This document shows, piece after piece, positions 19,727-29,956 of a stretch of 64,000 bases of DNA (the first letter of the stretch is position 1; every line of letters begins with the position of its first letter). Position numbers and translations under genes: made by a program. The DNA is taken from positions 42,723 through 106,722 of the forward strand of contig NZ_AHZC01000386.1 in the NCBI RefSeq assembly GCF_000247475.1, read 5' to 3'. The notes beneath the pieces are model-generated. The model saw nothing but the letters and a program-made list of their open reading frames with translations, did no database searches and was not told the origin of the DNA. Origin of the DNA: Rhizobium sp. PDO1-076. Lineage in GTDB: Bacteria; Pseudomonadota; Alphaproteobacteria; Rhizobiales; Rhizobiaceae.

Positions 19727-20428
19727 ATGCGCGAGATCGTATTCGATACTGAAACCACCGGCCTTGAAAGCAAGGTGGACCGCGTGATTGAAATAGGCGG
19801 TATCGAACTGTTCAATCATTTCCCGACCGGACGCAGCTTTCACGTCTATATCAATCCGGGTGACCGCAAAGTGCATCCCGACGCGCTTGCCGTGCATGGC
19901 ATCACGGATGAATTTTTGAAGGACAAGCCGCCGTTCGGTGACATTGTGGCCGAGATGCGCGAATTCTTTGACGGCGCCAAATGGGTCGCGCACAATGCCA
20001 ACTTCGACATCGGTTTCATCAATGCCGAATTCGAACGGCTTGGCCTGCCTCCCGTTCAGTCGGATGTCGTGATTGATACGCTGGCACTCGCACGGCGCAA
20101 GAATCCGATGGGTCCAAATTCGCTGGATGCGCTTTGCCGCCGTTATGGAATAGACAATTCGCACCGCAGCAAGCACGGAGCGCTTCTCGACTCCGAATTG
20201 CTGGCCGAAGTCTATATCGAAATGCTGGGTGGCCGTCAGACAGCACTGGGCTTGACCTCTGTCGAAAACCGTCAGAACCGCAATACGGATATGCTCGAGA
20301 CGGTTGAGATTTCCTACGAGCGGCCGCGTCCACTTACAGCGCGCGTCGCGGCGAATGAAGTCGAGGACCATTCGAAGCTTGTCGCCCGTCTAGGCGCAAG
20401 CGCGATCTGGTCTAAATTCGAGGCATGA
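19727..20428 (+). CDS. dnaQ: DNA polymerase III epsilon subunit (proofreading exonuclease)
   Basis: A 233-residue DEDD-type 3'-5' exonuclease. Exo I is FDTETTGL at the N-terminus, Exo II is VAHNANFDIGFI and Exo III is HRSKHGALLDSELLAEVY. It proofreads for the replicative polymerase. ATG at 19727 gives MREIVFDTETTG and has GGAG upstream; an in-frame TTG two codons earlier is less likely. It is the last gene of maf-aroE-coaE-dnaQ and is followed by a two-way terminator. Confidence 0.95.
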   Translation: MREIVFDTETTGLESKVDRVIEIGGIELFNHFPTGRSFHVYINPGDRKVHPDALAVHGITDEFLKDKPPFGDIVAEMREFFDGAKWVAHNANFDIGFINAEFERLGLPPVQSDVVIDTLALARRKNPMGPNSLDALCRRYGIDNSHRSKHGALLDSELLAEVYIEMLGGRQTALGLTSVENRQNRNTDMLETVEISYERPRPLTARVAANEVEDHSKLVARLGASAIWSKFEA

Positions 20429-20452
20429 AAAAGGGCCCCGAAAGGCCCTTTT
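20429..20452. terminator. bidirectional terminator between dnaQ and secB
   Basis: AAAAGGGCC (20429-20437) pairs with GGCCCTTTT (20444-20452) across a six-base loop. A-run on one side and T-run on the other allow it to stop both converging transcripts. Confidence 0.88.
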
Positions 20453-20478
20453 GATATCCTGACATCAAGTCCGATGGA

Positions 20479-20955
20479 TCAGTTCGGGGCGCCCTGCACC
20501 TTTGCGCGCGCCTGCTCTTCGGAAACGCGCTGGGCGAACATCTGGGCAAAGTCGATCGGGTCGATCATCAGCGGCGGGAAGCCACCATTGCGGGTCGCAT
20601 CGGCGATGATCTGGCGGGCAAACGGGAACAGCAGGCGCGGGCACTCGATGAAGAGAACCGGCAGCATGTGCTCCTGCGGGAAGCCGGTGATGCGGAACAC
20701 GCCGCCGTAGACCAGTTCGGTTGCGAAGACGACCTTGTCGCCTTCCTTGGCTTCAGCAGTCAGCGCCAGCACAACGTCGAAATCCGTTTCGGTCAGCGGA
20801 TTGGCGTTGACGTTGACATTGATGTTGATCGCCGGCGCCTTGTCGCGAGCCTGCAGCGAACGCGGTGCACCCGGGTTCTCAAAGGACAGATCCTTGATGT
20901 ACTGGGCAAGAATGTTGAGGGAAGGGCTGCTTGTTCCCTGATTGTCGTCGGCCAT
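20479..20955 (-). CDS. secB: protein-export chaperone SecB
   Basis: A 158-residue tetrameric cytoplasmic chaperone that keeps precursor proteins unfolded and delivers them to SecA. Typical segments are [19 protein letters not shown] near the N-terminus, [19 protein letters not shown] in the middle and [19 protein letters not shown] near the C-terminus. ATG at 20955 (MADDNQ) has GAGG upstream; an in-frame start twelve codons earlier is not supported. Confidence 0.96.
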   Translation of the reverse strand: MADDNQGTSSPSLNILAQYIKDLSFENPGAPRSLQARDKAPAININVNVNANPLTETDFDVVLALTAEAKEGDKVVFATELVYGGVFRITGFPQEHMLPVLFIECPRLLFPFARQIIADATRNGGFPPLMIDPIDFAQMFAQRVSEEQARAKVQGAPN

Positions 20956-21043
20956 AGGGCTTTTCCTCGAAGCGTGTTTTGCTAAGGCCATCTAACATCT
21001 AGGCTTTGCGCTTACAACCCTCGGCACCGGGTGTAGCCGCGGT

Positions 21044-21535
21044 CTAGCGGTCGCCGATCCGCGGCCCACGCCAGGGAGAACCGGGTTTTGGATCGCGACG
21101 ATATTCGTCCTCGTCGAGATCAACCACAGATGCGTCCTTGCTGGCCTGGTAGCTGAAGTCTGATGTGGTGAAACCACTGCGCTTGACCACGATGCGCGGC
21201 TTGGCCAAGCGCCAGGCGATGTCGCGAACGAAGGGCAGGAACAGCAGGAGACCGATCACATCGCCGACAAAGCCGGGAACGAGAAGGAGAAATGCCGCAA
21301 CGACAAGCAGTGAGGCATGAACAAGTTCGCGGCCCGGATCGACACCTTTGCTGGCCTCCGTCTGCAGCCGTCGCAGGATGCCGGCCCCCTGAATGCGCAA
21401 AAGAAACACGCCAACGATACCAGCGAGCAGGACTAAACCGAGCGTTGCCATCACACCCAGGGCCTGACCGACAAGAATGAGGCTGGCGATTTCAGCGAGT
21501 GGCGCAAGCAGTATGAGCGCCAGGGATATGCGCAT
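21044..21535 (-). CDS. fxsA: FxsA-family membrane protein
   Basis: A 163-residue inner-membrane protein with hydrophobic segments at about residues 3-20, 25-45 and 75-95, followed by a polar cytoplasmic tail ending in basic and acidic residues. FxsA in E. coli is known for relieving F-plasmid exclusion of phage T7; its ordinary job is unclear. ATG at 21535 follows CGGAG. It is divergent from timA, a common arrangement in Rhizobiales, with about 140 bases between. Confidence 0.9.
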   Translation of the reverse strand: MRISLALILLAPLAEIASLILVGQALGVMATLGLVLLAGIVGVFLLRIQGAGILRRLQTEASKGVDPGRELVHASLLVVAAFLLLVPGFVGDVIGLLLFLPFVRDIAWRLAKPRIVVKRSGFTTSDFSYQASKDASVVDLDEDEYRRDPKPGSPWRGPRIGDR

Positions 21536-21675
21536 AACGGTCTCCGAACGCCACGTGTCGATGCGATCGCAAGAGCCGGCGCAAACTCTTTGCAAAGATT
21601 GCCATTTGAATGATACGGCGCTGACGACTATATGGGAGATCGAATAAGTAAATTCAATCAAGGCCGGCGGTATCC

Positions 21676-22371
21676 ATGGGATCAAATGATTTTGTTACAT
21701 TGTTCTTTCTTGTGGCGGCGGTGCTGATATTTTTCCAGCTGCGAAGCGTCCTTGGACGCCGGACCGGGCATGAAAAGCCGCCCCTCGATCCTTTGGCGCA
21801 GCGCGATCAGTCGAAAGATCCCGCCGACGACAGCAAGGTTGTAACCCTGCCGCGCCGTGAAGAGGGCAATGGCGAGGATCGTTTTGCTGCAATTGACGCT
21901 TTCGCCAAGCCAGGCACACCGCTGAACGATCAGTTGCGTGAACTGACCCGGCACGACTCTGCTTTCAATCCGAAGGAATTTCTCAACGGCGCCAAGATGG
22001 CTTACGAGATGGTGGTCATGGCCTATGCCGATGGCGACCGGAAGACCTTGAAAACCCTTCTGTCGCGCGATGTCCTTGAGGGCTTCGAAAGCGCCATCGC
22101 GGATCGCGAAAGCCGCGGCGAAGTCATCAAGTCGACATTCGTTGGCATCGAAAAGGCCGAAATCACCCAGGCGTCCGTTCGTGACAGCGAGGAGCAGGTC
22201 ACTGTTCGCATCGCCAGCCAGTTGATTACGGCGACCTATGACAAGGCTGGCGCCCTGATCGATGGCGATGGGGAAGCCGTTTCCGAGGTCAATGATGTAT
22301 GGACATTCGCTCGCGACATTCGTTCGCGTGATCCGAACTGGAAGCTGATCGCGACCGAAGCAGAACAATGA
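21676..22371 (+). CDS. timA: Tim44/TimA-family membrane-associated protein
   Basis: A 231-residue protein with one N-terminal membrane span (about residues 6-22), a charged low-complexity linker and a C-terminal Tim44-like domain (about 90-230, containing FLNGAKMAYEMVVMAYADGD). The bacterial TimA proteins share the lipid-binding domain of mitochondrial Tim44; their role in bacteria is not settled. It overlaps mltA by four bases (ATGA). Confidence 0.88.
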   Translation: MGSNDFVTLFFLVAAVLIFFQLRSVLGRRTGHEKPPLDPLAQRDQSKDPADDSKVVTLPRREEGNGEDRFAAIDAFAKPGTPLNDQLRELTRHDSAFNPKEFLNGAKMAYEMVVMAYADGDRKTLKTLLSRDVLEGFESAIADRESRGEVIKSTFVGIEKAEITQASVRDSEEQVTVRIASQLITATYDKAGALIDGDGEAVSEVNDVWTFARDIRSRDPNWKLIATEAEQ

Positions 22372-23486
22372 CCGAAGGCCGCGTCGATTTACGGCTTAAG
22401 CCGATGCGCTTCGAGGATCTTCCGGGTTGGGAGAAGGACGATCCTTCGGCACTTTTTCCAGCAATGCAGGCATGCCGGACATATATCACCGACGTTAAGC
22501 ACTATCGCACCGGGTCGCTTGGCTTAAACGCCGGCGACCTTTTGCCGTTGTTCGAAGCGGCGAAACAGGTTGATCCAGGTAACGGCGCCGCGGCGCGGGC
22601 GTTTTTCCAGGAGAACTGTCAGCCCTTCCGTATCGAATTGCTTGATGGCTCATCCGGTCATGTGACCGCATTTTACGAGCCGGAAGTGTCCGTATCGAGC
22701 CGCCCGGACGGTGAATACCGCTTTCCGTTCTACCGCCGCCCGTCGGACTTGATCGATCTGGATGACAGCAATCGACCGGCCTCCATCGATCCGTCTTATG
22801 TCTTTGCACATCAGGCTGGCGGCGAAATTTCGCTTTATCCGGACCGCCGAGCAATCGACGAGGGTTATCTGGAGGGGTGCGGGCTGGAGATTGCCTGGGC
22901 CCGGTCAAAGGTCGATGTCTTCTTCGCCCATGTCCAGGGAGCGGCCCGTCTGCGCTATCCGGGCGGCGGCATCAAGCGCATAACCTATGCTGGCAAGGCG
23001 GGGCACGCGTTTTCCGGGATTGGCAGACTGCTGATCGATCTTGGAGAAATCCCCGACGCTGACATTTCAATGCAGTCGATCCGTGCCTGGCTGGCCGCGC
23101 ATCCCGGGCGTGTTGACGAAATTCTCTGGCACAATCGTTCCTACATTTTCTTCCGCGAAGCTGAAGTCGACGATCTGAGTCGGGGACCAATTGCCGCCGC
23201 CAAGGTACCGCTGGTGGCGGGGCGTTCGCTGGCGGTGGATCGCTTGATTCATACCTTTGGATTTCCATTCTTCATTCATGCCGAAACGCTGACCGGCCTC
23301 GACCATGGTGCACCATTCGCCCGGCTGATGCTGGCGCTCGATACCGGCTCGGCGATCCTCGGTCCTGCCCGTGGTGATATTTTCACCGGCTCGGGTGACG
23401 AGGCCGGAGAATTGGCCGGTGCCGTGCGCAATGCGGCAGACTTCTATATATTGATCCCGAAGCAGGCAGCAGCGAGGTTTGTCTGA
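22368..23486 (+). CDS. mltA: MltA-domain lytic murein transglycosylase A
   Basis: A 372-residue MltA-type enzyme that cleaves peptidoglycan glycan strands to anhydro-muropeptides. The MltA barrel domain includes GHVTAFYEPEV, and the C-terminal 3D domain includes the aspartate cluster ALDTGSAILGPARGDIFTG. No signal peptide or lipobox is visible at the N-terminus (MTEGRVDLRLKPMRFEDL), although the substrate is periplasmic. Translation is coupled to timA. Confidence 0.9.
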   Translation: MTEGRVDLRLKPMRFEDLPGWEKDDPSALFPAMQACRTYITDVKHYRTGSLGLNAGDLLPLFEAAKQVDPGNGAAARAFFQENCQPFRIELLDGSSGHVTAFYEPEVSVSSRPDGEYRFPFYRRPSDLIDLDDSNRPASIDPSYVFAHQAGGEISLYPDRRAIDEGYLEGCGLEIAWARSKVDVFFAHVQGAARLRYPGGGIKRITYAGKAGHAFSGIGRLLIDLGEIPDADISMQSIRAWLAAHPGRVDEILWHNRSYIFFREAEVDDLSRGPIAAAKVPLVAGRSLAVDRLIHTFGFPFFIHAETLTGLDHGAPFARLMLALDTGSAILGPARGDIFTGSGDEAGELAGAVRNAADFYILIPKQAAARFV

Positions 23487-24050
23487 GTGTCAGGCGGGTC
23501 AAAATTCAATCCTGAAGATCGCATCCTCTGGGGCAAGGTCGCCCGCTCGACGCGCGCGATGCCTGGCCGACTGGAAGATCTGCTGGAATTTGAAAAGCAG
23601 TTCGATGTCGAAGAGGCTAAAGAAACAGTCGCTCCCAAGGTCGACCTGGCTTTGCCGTCGAATGTTGAAAGCAGTCAGGCCGCCGTTGCACGCAAGCCCT
23701 CGGGGACCCATCACCCGCTGGAACGACCGGTCAAGCGCAAGCTGTCGCGCGGCCATCTGGCTCTGGAAGCGCGCATCGATCTGCACGGCCTGATCCAGAG
23801 CGAAGCGCATGGCATGCTGTTTGACTTTCTCCACCGGGCCCATGAACGCGGTTTGCGCCACGTGCTGGTCATCACCGGCAAGGGCAGTTCGCTCGGCAGC
23901 GAAGGCGCCTTGAAACGAGCGGTGCCGATTTGGTTCTCCATGCCGGAATTTCGCTTTCTGATTTCGTCCTACGAGCCCGCCGCCCGTCAGCACGGCGGGG
24001 AGGGCGCTCTCTATGTTCGTCTTTCGCGCCATGGAGTGGATCGTCGATGA
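23487..24050 (+). CDS. Smr-domain protein
   Basis: A 187-residue protein with a charged N-terminal half and a C-terminal Smr (MutS-related) domain. The motifs are IDLHGL near residue 98 and VITGKG near 130. Smr domains are nucleic-acid-binding, often nicking endonucleases or ribosome-linked RNA nucleases; the target here is unknown. The GTG start immediately follows the mltA stop, and the stop forms ATGA with the next gene. Confidence 0.88.
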   Translation: MSGGSKFNPEDRILWGKVARSTRAMPGRLEDLLEFEKQFDVEEAKETVAPKVDLALPSNVESSQAAVARKPSGTHHPLERPVKRKLSRGHLALEARIDLHGLIQSEAHGMLFDFLHRAHERGLRHVLVITGKGSSLGSEGALKRAVPIWFSMPEFRFLISSYEPAARQHGGEGALYVRLSRHGVDRR

Positions 24051-24412
24051 CGCCCTTTGGCAATGCGCTGCGCGAACTGCGGGAACGCAAGGGCGTTTCG
24101 CAAAAGCAGATGGCGGCGGCGATCGGTGTCTCGCCTGCCTATCTGTCGGCGCTGGAACACGGAAAGCGTGGCCTGCCGAATTTCGACTTCCTCCAGCGCG
24201 TCGCCGGTTATTTCAACATCATCTGGGACGAGGCCGACGAACTGTTTGCGACTGCACGGCAGTCTGATCCGCGTGTCGTTCTCGACACGGCCGGCATGGC
24301 GCCTGACTACACCGTCTTTGCCAATGACCTTGCGCGCCTGATTCGCCAGTTGCCGCCGGATGTGCTAAGGCAATTGCAGGACGTCCTTGACGCTGCCAAA
24401 AATCGGATGTGA
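24047..24412 (+). CDS. XRE-family helix-turn-helix regulator
   Basis: A 121-residue protein with an N-terminal Cro/C1-type helix-turn-helix (LRELRERKGVSQKQMAAAIG then VSPAYLSALEHGKRG). A short C-terminal region follows (LARLIRQLPPDVLRQLQDVL). The start overlaps smr by four bases, so timA-mltA-smr-xre is translationally chained. It lies 141 bases upstream of gyrB on the same strand. Its targets are unknown. Confidence 0.88.
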   Translation: MTPFGNALRELRERKGVSQKQMAAAIGVSPAYLSALEHGKRGLPNFDFLQRVAGYFNIIWDEADELFATARQSDPRVVLDTAGMAPDYTVFANDLARLIRQLPPDVLRQLQDVLDAAKNRM

Positions 24413-24458
24413 AAGGCGTAAATCCCTCGGATATCCACGGGAAACACCGCGCGCGCCT

Positions 24459-24486
24459 TTGGAACTGATATCAAAACCCCTATAGT
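24459..24486 (+). promoter_or_regulatory. predicted gyrB promoter
   Basis: TTGGAA (24459-24464) and TATAGT (24481-24486) are separated by 16 bases and resemble housekeeping -35 and -10 boxes at 4 of 6 and 5 of 6 positions. Transcription would begin near 24493. Prediction by eye only. Confidence 0.4.
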
Positions 24487-24503
24487 CGAGCCGCTTGAAG
24501 CTG

Positions 24504-24517
24504 CTGATTCGAATCAG
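24504..24517. promoter_or_regulatory. palindrome with two abutting GANTC sites in the gyrB leader
   Basis: CTGATTCGAATCAG is a perfect 14-base palindrome. It contains GATTC (24506-24510) and GAATC (24511-24515) back to back, about 37 bases before the gyrB start codon and just downstream of the predicted promoter. Confidence 0.5.
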
Positions 24518-24553
24518 GCAGACCCTTTGAGAATTGACTGGAAAGATTGCTGA

Positions 24554-26989
<2,436 letters not shown>

Positions 26990-27009
26990 TCGGATCTGCA
27001 ATCACAAAA

Positions 27010-27042
27010 CAAAGGGCCGCATTCCGAGGAATGTGGCCCTTT
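27010..27042. terminator. terminator after gyrB
   Basis: AAAGGGCC-GCATTCC (27011-27025) pairs with GGAATG-T-GGCCCTTT (27028-27042) with one wobble pair and a tiny loop. The long stem is flanked by A and T runs and could work in both directions between gyrB and the convergent nitroreductase gene. Confidence 0.85.
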
Positions 27043-27054
27043 GTCTTGCCCACT

Positions 27055-27070
27055 GTTTTCACGTGAATCA
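27055..27070. other. parS: degenerate parS-like site D, overlapping a GANTC
   Basis: GTTTTCACGTGAATCA matches parS at 13 of 16. It contains GAATC (27065-27069) and, with site E, forms a perfect 12-base inverted repeat. Confidence 0.6.
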
Positions 27071-27079
27071 TGGTTAATG

Positions 27080-27095
27080 CGATTCACGTGAAACG
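27080..27095. other. parS: degenerate parS-like site E, overlapping a GANTC
   Basis: CGATTCACGTGAAACG matches parS at 13 of 16 and contains GATTC (27081-27085). Its centre is 25 bases from that of site D. It lies between gyrB and the nitroreductase gene, outside any coding sequence. Confidence 0.6.
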
Positions 27096-27113
27096 CTTGA
27101 TATTGGTGCAGCC

Positions 27114-27704
27114 TCAGAAGCTGCCTTCGAATGCCACATCGCTCAGAGGCTTGCGGTCGTTGGGCATCTCCCTGGCGCGCAGGCCCTCCGGCAGGACCGA
27201 TTTGTCACCGGGCTTTCCGATTGCAATGGCGGCCTCGACATGGAAACCTTCCGGGGCGCCGAGGTCGGCCGCTGCCTTGTCGAAATCGATGCCGGTCATG
27301 CCGTGGGCGAAATAACCGGCCTTGACGGCCTGAAGCGCAAGCAGACCCCACGCAGCACCGGCATCGAAGCTGTGGCTGCGGAAAGGCTTTGGCGCCGATC
27401 CGTCCGCCGGGCGGCTCAGCGTATCCGAAAATACGATGATCAGCGCGGAAGCAGTCTTGGCCCAACCCTGGTTGAACTCATTCAGAATGCCGAGCAGCTT
27501 GTCGAATTCGGCAGTGCCCTTCAGGCCATAGACAAAACGCCATGGCTGATAATTGAACGCGGACGGTGCCCAATGGGCGGCATCGAGAATGGTCAGCAAA
27601 TCTGCCTTCGGCATGACGCTGTCGTCGAAAGCGCGTGGAGACCAACGGTCGAGAAATACCGAATCAACATTGTGCTCGGACTGACGGCTATTGCTGGTGG
27701 TCAT
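27114..27704 (-). CDS. nitroreductase-family FMN oxidoreductase
   Basis: A 196-residue protein of the nitroreductase superfamily, which uses FMN and NAD(P)H to reduce nitro compounds, quinones or other acceptors. FLDRWSPRAFDD near the N-terminus and AAHWAPSAFNYQPWRFVY are the FMN-binding signatures, and GAAWGLLALQAVKAGY is the dimer helix. ATG at 27704 follows AAAGGAA. The physiological substrate cannot be read from the sequence. Confidence 0.88.
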   Translation of the reverse strand: MTTSNSRQSEHNVDSVFLDRWSPRAFDDSVMPKADLLTILDAAHWAPSAFNYQPWRFVYGLKGTAEFDKLLGILNEFNQGWAKTASALIIVFSDTLSRPADGSAPKPFRSHSFDAGAAWGLLALQAVKAGYFAHGMTGIDFDKAAADLGAPEGFHVEAAIAIGKPGDKSVLPEGLRAREMPNDRKPLSDVAFEGSF

Positions 27705-27913
27705 AGGGTTCCTTTGCAGTTTTGGCAGGCTTGCCGGCACAAGATGGCGCAGTTGCCGAATCCGTGCCAGCACTTCCTTCGCGGTTGCACAAATCTCCAG
27801 GCGGACGTGGATAACGGTTAACCAGCGGATGTAATGGGAACCTTAAGCCTTTTCATTCAGCTTGTGTTGGAACGGAAATGCGTGTGCCGATGTTCTCCTT
27901 GGATGCCGTGCAT

Positions 27914-27936
27914 CAAAAGGCTTTTGCACTGCAAAA
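27914..27936 (+). promoter_or_regulatory. overlapping palindromes upstream of phaZ (candidate operator)
   Basis: CAAAAG-G-CTTTTG (27914-27926) overlaps TTTTGCA-C-TGCAAAA (27922-27936); both are perfect dyads around one central base. They lie 67-89 bases before the phaZ start in the 298-base gap shared with the divergent nitroreductase gene. TGCA-rich dyads are known for PhaR-type regulators of PHB genes, but the match here is inferred. The rest of the gap shows no open frame I trust. Confidence 0.45.
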
Positions 27937-28002
27937 ACTCTGTTAGTGTAGCATATCGAAATGGGCTTATATGCCCAACACGACCGGAAGGTGAGCCAAG
28001 CG

Positions 28003-29283
28003 ATGTTTTATCAGCTCTATGAACTCAACCATGCTGTCATGGCGCCGTTTCGCGCGACAGCGGATGCGATGAACCTGGCCTGGAAAAACCCTCTCAACCC
28101 TTGGTCCCACACTGTCGTCGGCCGAAGCTTCTCTGCGGGCTTCGAAGTGTTTGAGCGCGTCACGCGCCGTTACGGAAAGCCTGCCTTTGATTTGCCAACG
28201 ACCCCGATCAATGGTGAGGCCGTCACCGTCGAGGAGGAGGTGGTCTGGCGCAAGCCGTTCTGCAACCTCATCCACTTCAAGCGCCATCTCCCGGCTGGCA
28301 CCGACAAGGGCCCCCGTATCCTCATCGTCGCACCGATGTCCGGTCACTACGCCACGCTACTGCGCGGTACGGTGGAGGCGTTGCTGCCGAGCGCCGACGT
28401 CTACATAACCGACTGGATCGATGCCCGCATGGTACCGGTGACGGACGGTGACTTCGACCTCGACGACTATATCGATTACGTGATCGAGATGCTCCACCAT
28501 CTCGGCCCGGACACGAACGTGGTCGCCGTCTGTCAGCCCTCTGTTCCGGTCCTGGCTGCGGTCGCCGTCATGGAAGCCGACGGCGATACCTGCGCGCCGG
28601 CCTCGATGACGCTGATGGGTGGCCCGATCGACACCCGCATCAATCCGACAGCCGTCAACCAGCTTGCCCAGAACAAGCCCATCGAATGGTTCCGCGACAA
28701 TGTCATCATGCAGGTTCCGTGGCCACAGCCGGGCGTCATGCGGTCCGTCTATCCCGGTTTCCTGCAGCTCTCGGGTTTCATGTCGATGAATCTCGATCGC
28801 CATATGATCGCGCACAAGGAATTCTACGGCCATCTGGTCAAGAACGACGGCGACTCCGCGGAGAAGCATCGCGACTTTTACGACGAATATCTGGCCGTGA
28901 TGGATCTTACTGCGGAGTTTTATCTCCAGACGGTCGATACGGTCTTCATCAAGCATTCCCTGCCGAAGGGCGAGATGCTGCATCGTGGCAAGCCGGTCGA
29001 CGCCAAGGCGATCCGCAATGTCGCACTGCTGACGGTCGAAGGTGAGAACGACGATATTTCCGGCGTCGGCCAGACCCAGGCTGCACAGACGATCTGCAGC
29101 AGCATCCCGGACGAGATGCGCATGCACTACATGCAGCCGGATGTCGGTCACTACGGCGTATTCAACGGTTCGCGTTTCCGCAGGGAAATCGCGCCCCGTA
29201 TCATCGCCTTCGCCACCAAACACAGCAAGGGTGTAAAGGCGACGCCAGTAAAGCGCGTCATCAAGGGCGGCAAGGCGGGCTGA
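28003..29283 (+). CDS. phaZ: intracellular poly(3-hydroxybutyrate) depolymerase
   Basis: A 426-residue alpha/beta-hydrolase-type depolymerase that mobilises stored PHB granules. Known intracellular PhaZ enzymes use cysteine instead of serine as nucleophile: here the cysteine is in VAVCQPSVP at residue 177. Aspartate in GENDD (350/351) and histidine in VGHYGVF (383) complete the triad. There is no signal peptide, as expected for a cytoplasmic enzyme. ATG at 28003 gives the conserved MFYQLYELNH start; an ATG 14 codons upstream is less likely. A hairpin TGGGC-TTATAT-GCCCA (27962-27977) lies in the leader. Confidence 0.95.
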   Translation: MFYQLYELNHAVMAPFRATADAMNLAWKNPLNPWSHTVVGRSFSAGFEVFERVTRRYGKPAFDLPTTPINGEAVTVEEEVVWRKPFCNLIHFKRHLPAGTDKGPRILIVAPMSGHYATLLRGTVEALLPSADVYITDWIDARMVPVTDGDFDLDDYIDYVIEMLHHLGPDTNVVAVCQPSVPVLAAVAVMEADGDTCAPASMTLMGGPIDTRINPTAVNQLAQNKPIEWFRDNVIMQVPWPQPGVMRSVYPGFLQLSGFMSMNLDRHMIAHKEFYGHLVKNDGDSAEKHRDFYDEYLAVMDLTAEFYLQTVDTVFIKHSLPKGEMLHRGKPVDAKAIRNVALLTVEGENDDISGVGQTQAAQTICSSIPDEMRMHYMQPDVGHYGVFNGSRFRREIAPRIIAFATKHSKGVKATPVKRVIKGGKAG

Positions 29284-29427
29284 CGTCCGAGCCAATAGCT
29301 CCGATTTAAATTAGCGGATTCAGATGGTTGTCCATTTGGGTCCGCATTTCTCTTGAACGCGCGGCTGCCATTTCCCACATCGATTCCATCGGTCGGCATC
29401 CTGCCCCCGATGAAACGAGGGTAATCG

Positions 29428-29865
29428 ATGATGAACCAGTCAGCATTGCTTCGACCGGATTGGACTCCGGCGACCGTCGTCCTGATGGTACTTGGATTCA
29501 TGGTGTTCTGGCCGCTTGGCCTTGCCATGCTTGCCTACATTCTGTTTGGCGACAAGTTCCAGACTTTCAAGCGTGAAGCCAACCGCAAGGCGGACGACGC
29601 GTTTGCCTGGTGTCGCTCGAGCCGCTATCAGGGCTCGACGTCGGCCACCGGCAATGTCGCCTTCGACGATTGGCGCAAGGCAGAGCTCGATCGGCTTGAT
29701 GAAGAGCGTCGTAGGCTCGATGAAATGCGCGCGGAATTCGACGCCTATGGGCGTGAACTGCGTCGCGCCAAGGACCAGGAAGAATTCGATCGATTCATGC
29801 GCGATCGCCAACAGGTGAAATCTGCCGATCAGGGGATTGCGCCGATGGGCAATTCCGGCAACTGA
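29428..29865 (+). CDS. DUF2852 membrane protein
   Basis: A 145-residue protein with an N-terminal hydrophobic region (about residues 15-42, WTPATVVLMVLGFMVFWPLG onward) and a long charged helix (about 80-125) likely to form a coiled coil. This matches the DUF2852 family, common in Rhizobiales and of unknown function. The ATG at 29428 follows GAGGG. It stands alone and has its own terminator. The 144 bases between phaZ and this gene show nothing I can name. Confidence 0.82.
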   Translation: MMNQSALLRPDWTPATVVLMVLGFMVFWPLGLAMLAYILFGDKFQTFKREANRKADDAFAWCRSSRYQGSTSATGNVAFDDWRKAELDRLDEERRRLDEMRAEFDAYGRELRRAKDQEEFDRFMRDRQQVKSADQGIAPMGNSGN

Positions 29866-29889
29866 CGGCGTGCATGCGCGACCAAACGA

Positions 29890-29917
29890 GGCCGGCATCC
29901 TTGATGCCGGCCTTTTT
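29890..29917 (+). terminator. terminator after the DUF2852 gene
   Basis: GGCCGGCATC (29890-29899) pairs perfectly with GATGCCGGCC (29903-29912), a three-base loop between them, followed by TTTTT. Confidence 0.92.
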
Positions 29918-29956
29918 ATGCGTCATTTTCCTGAACGAATCCGATAAAAGGCATCA

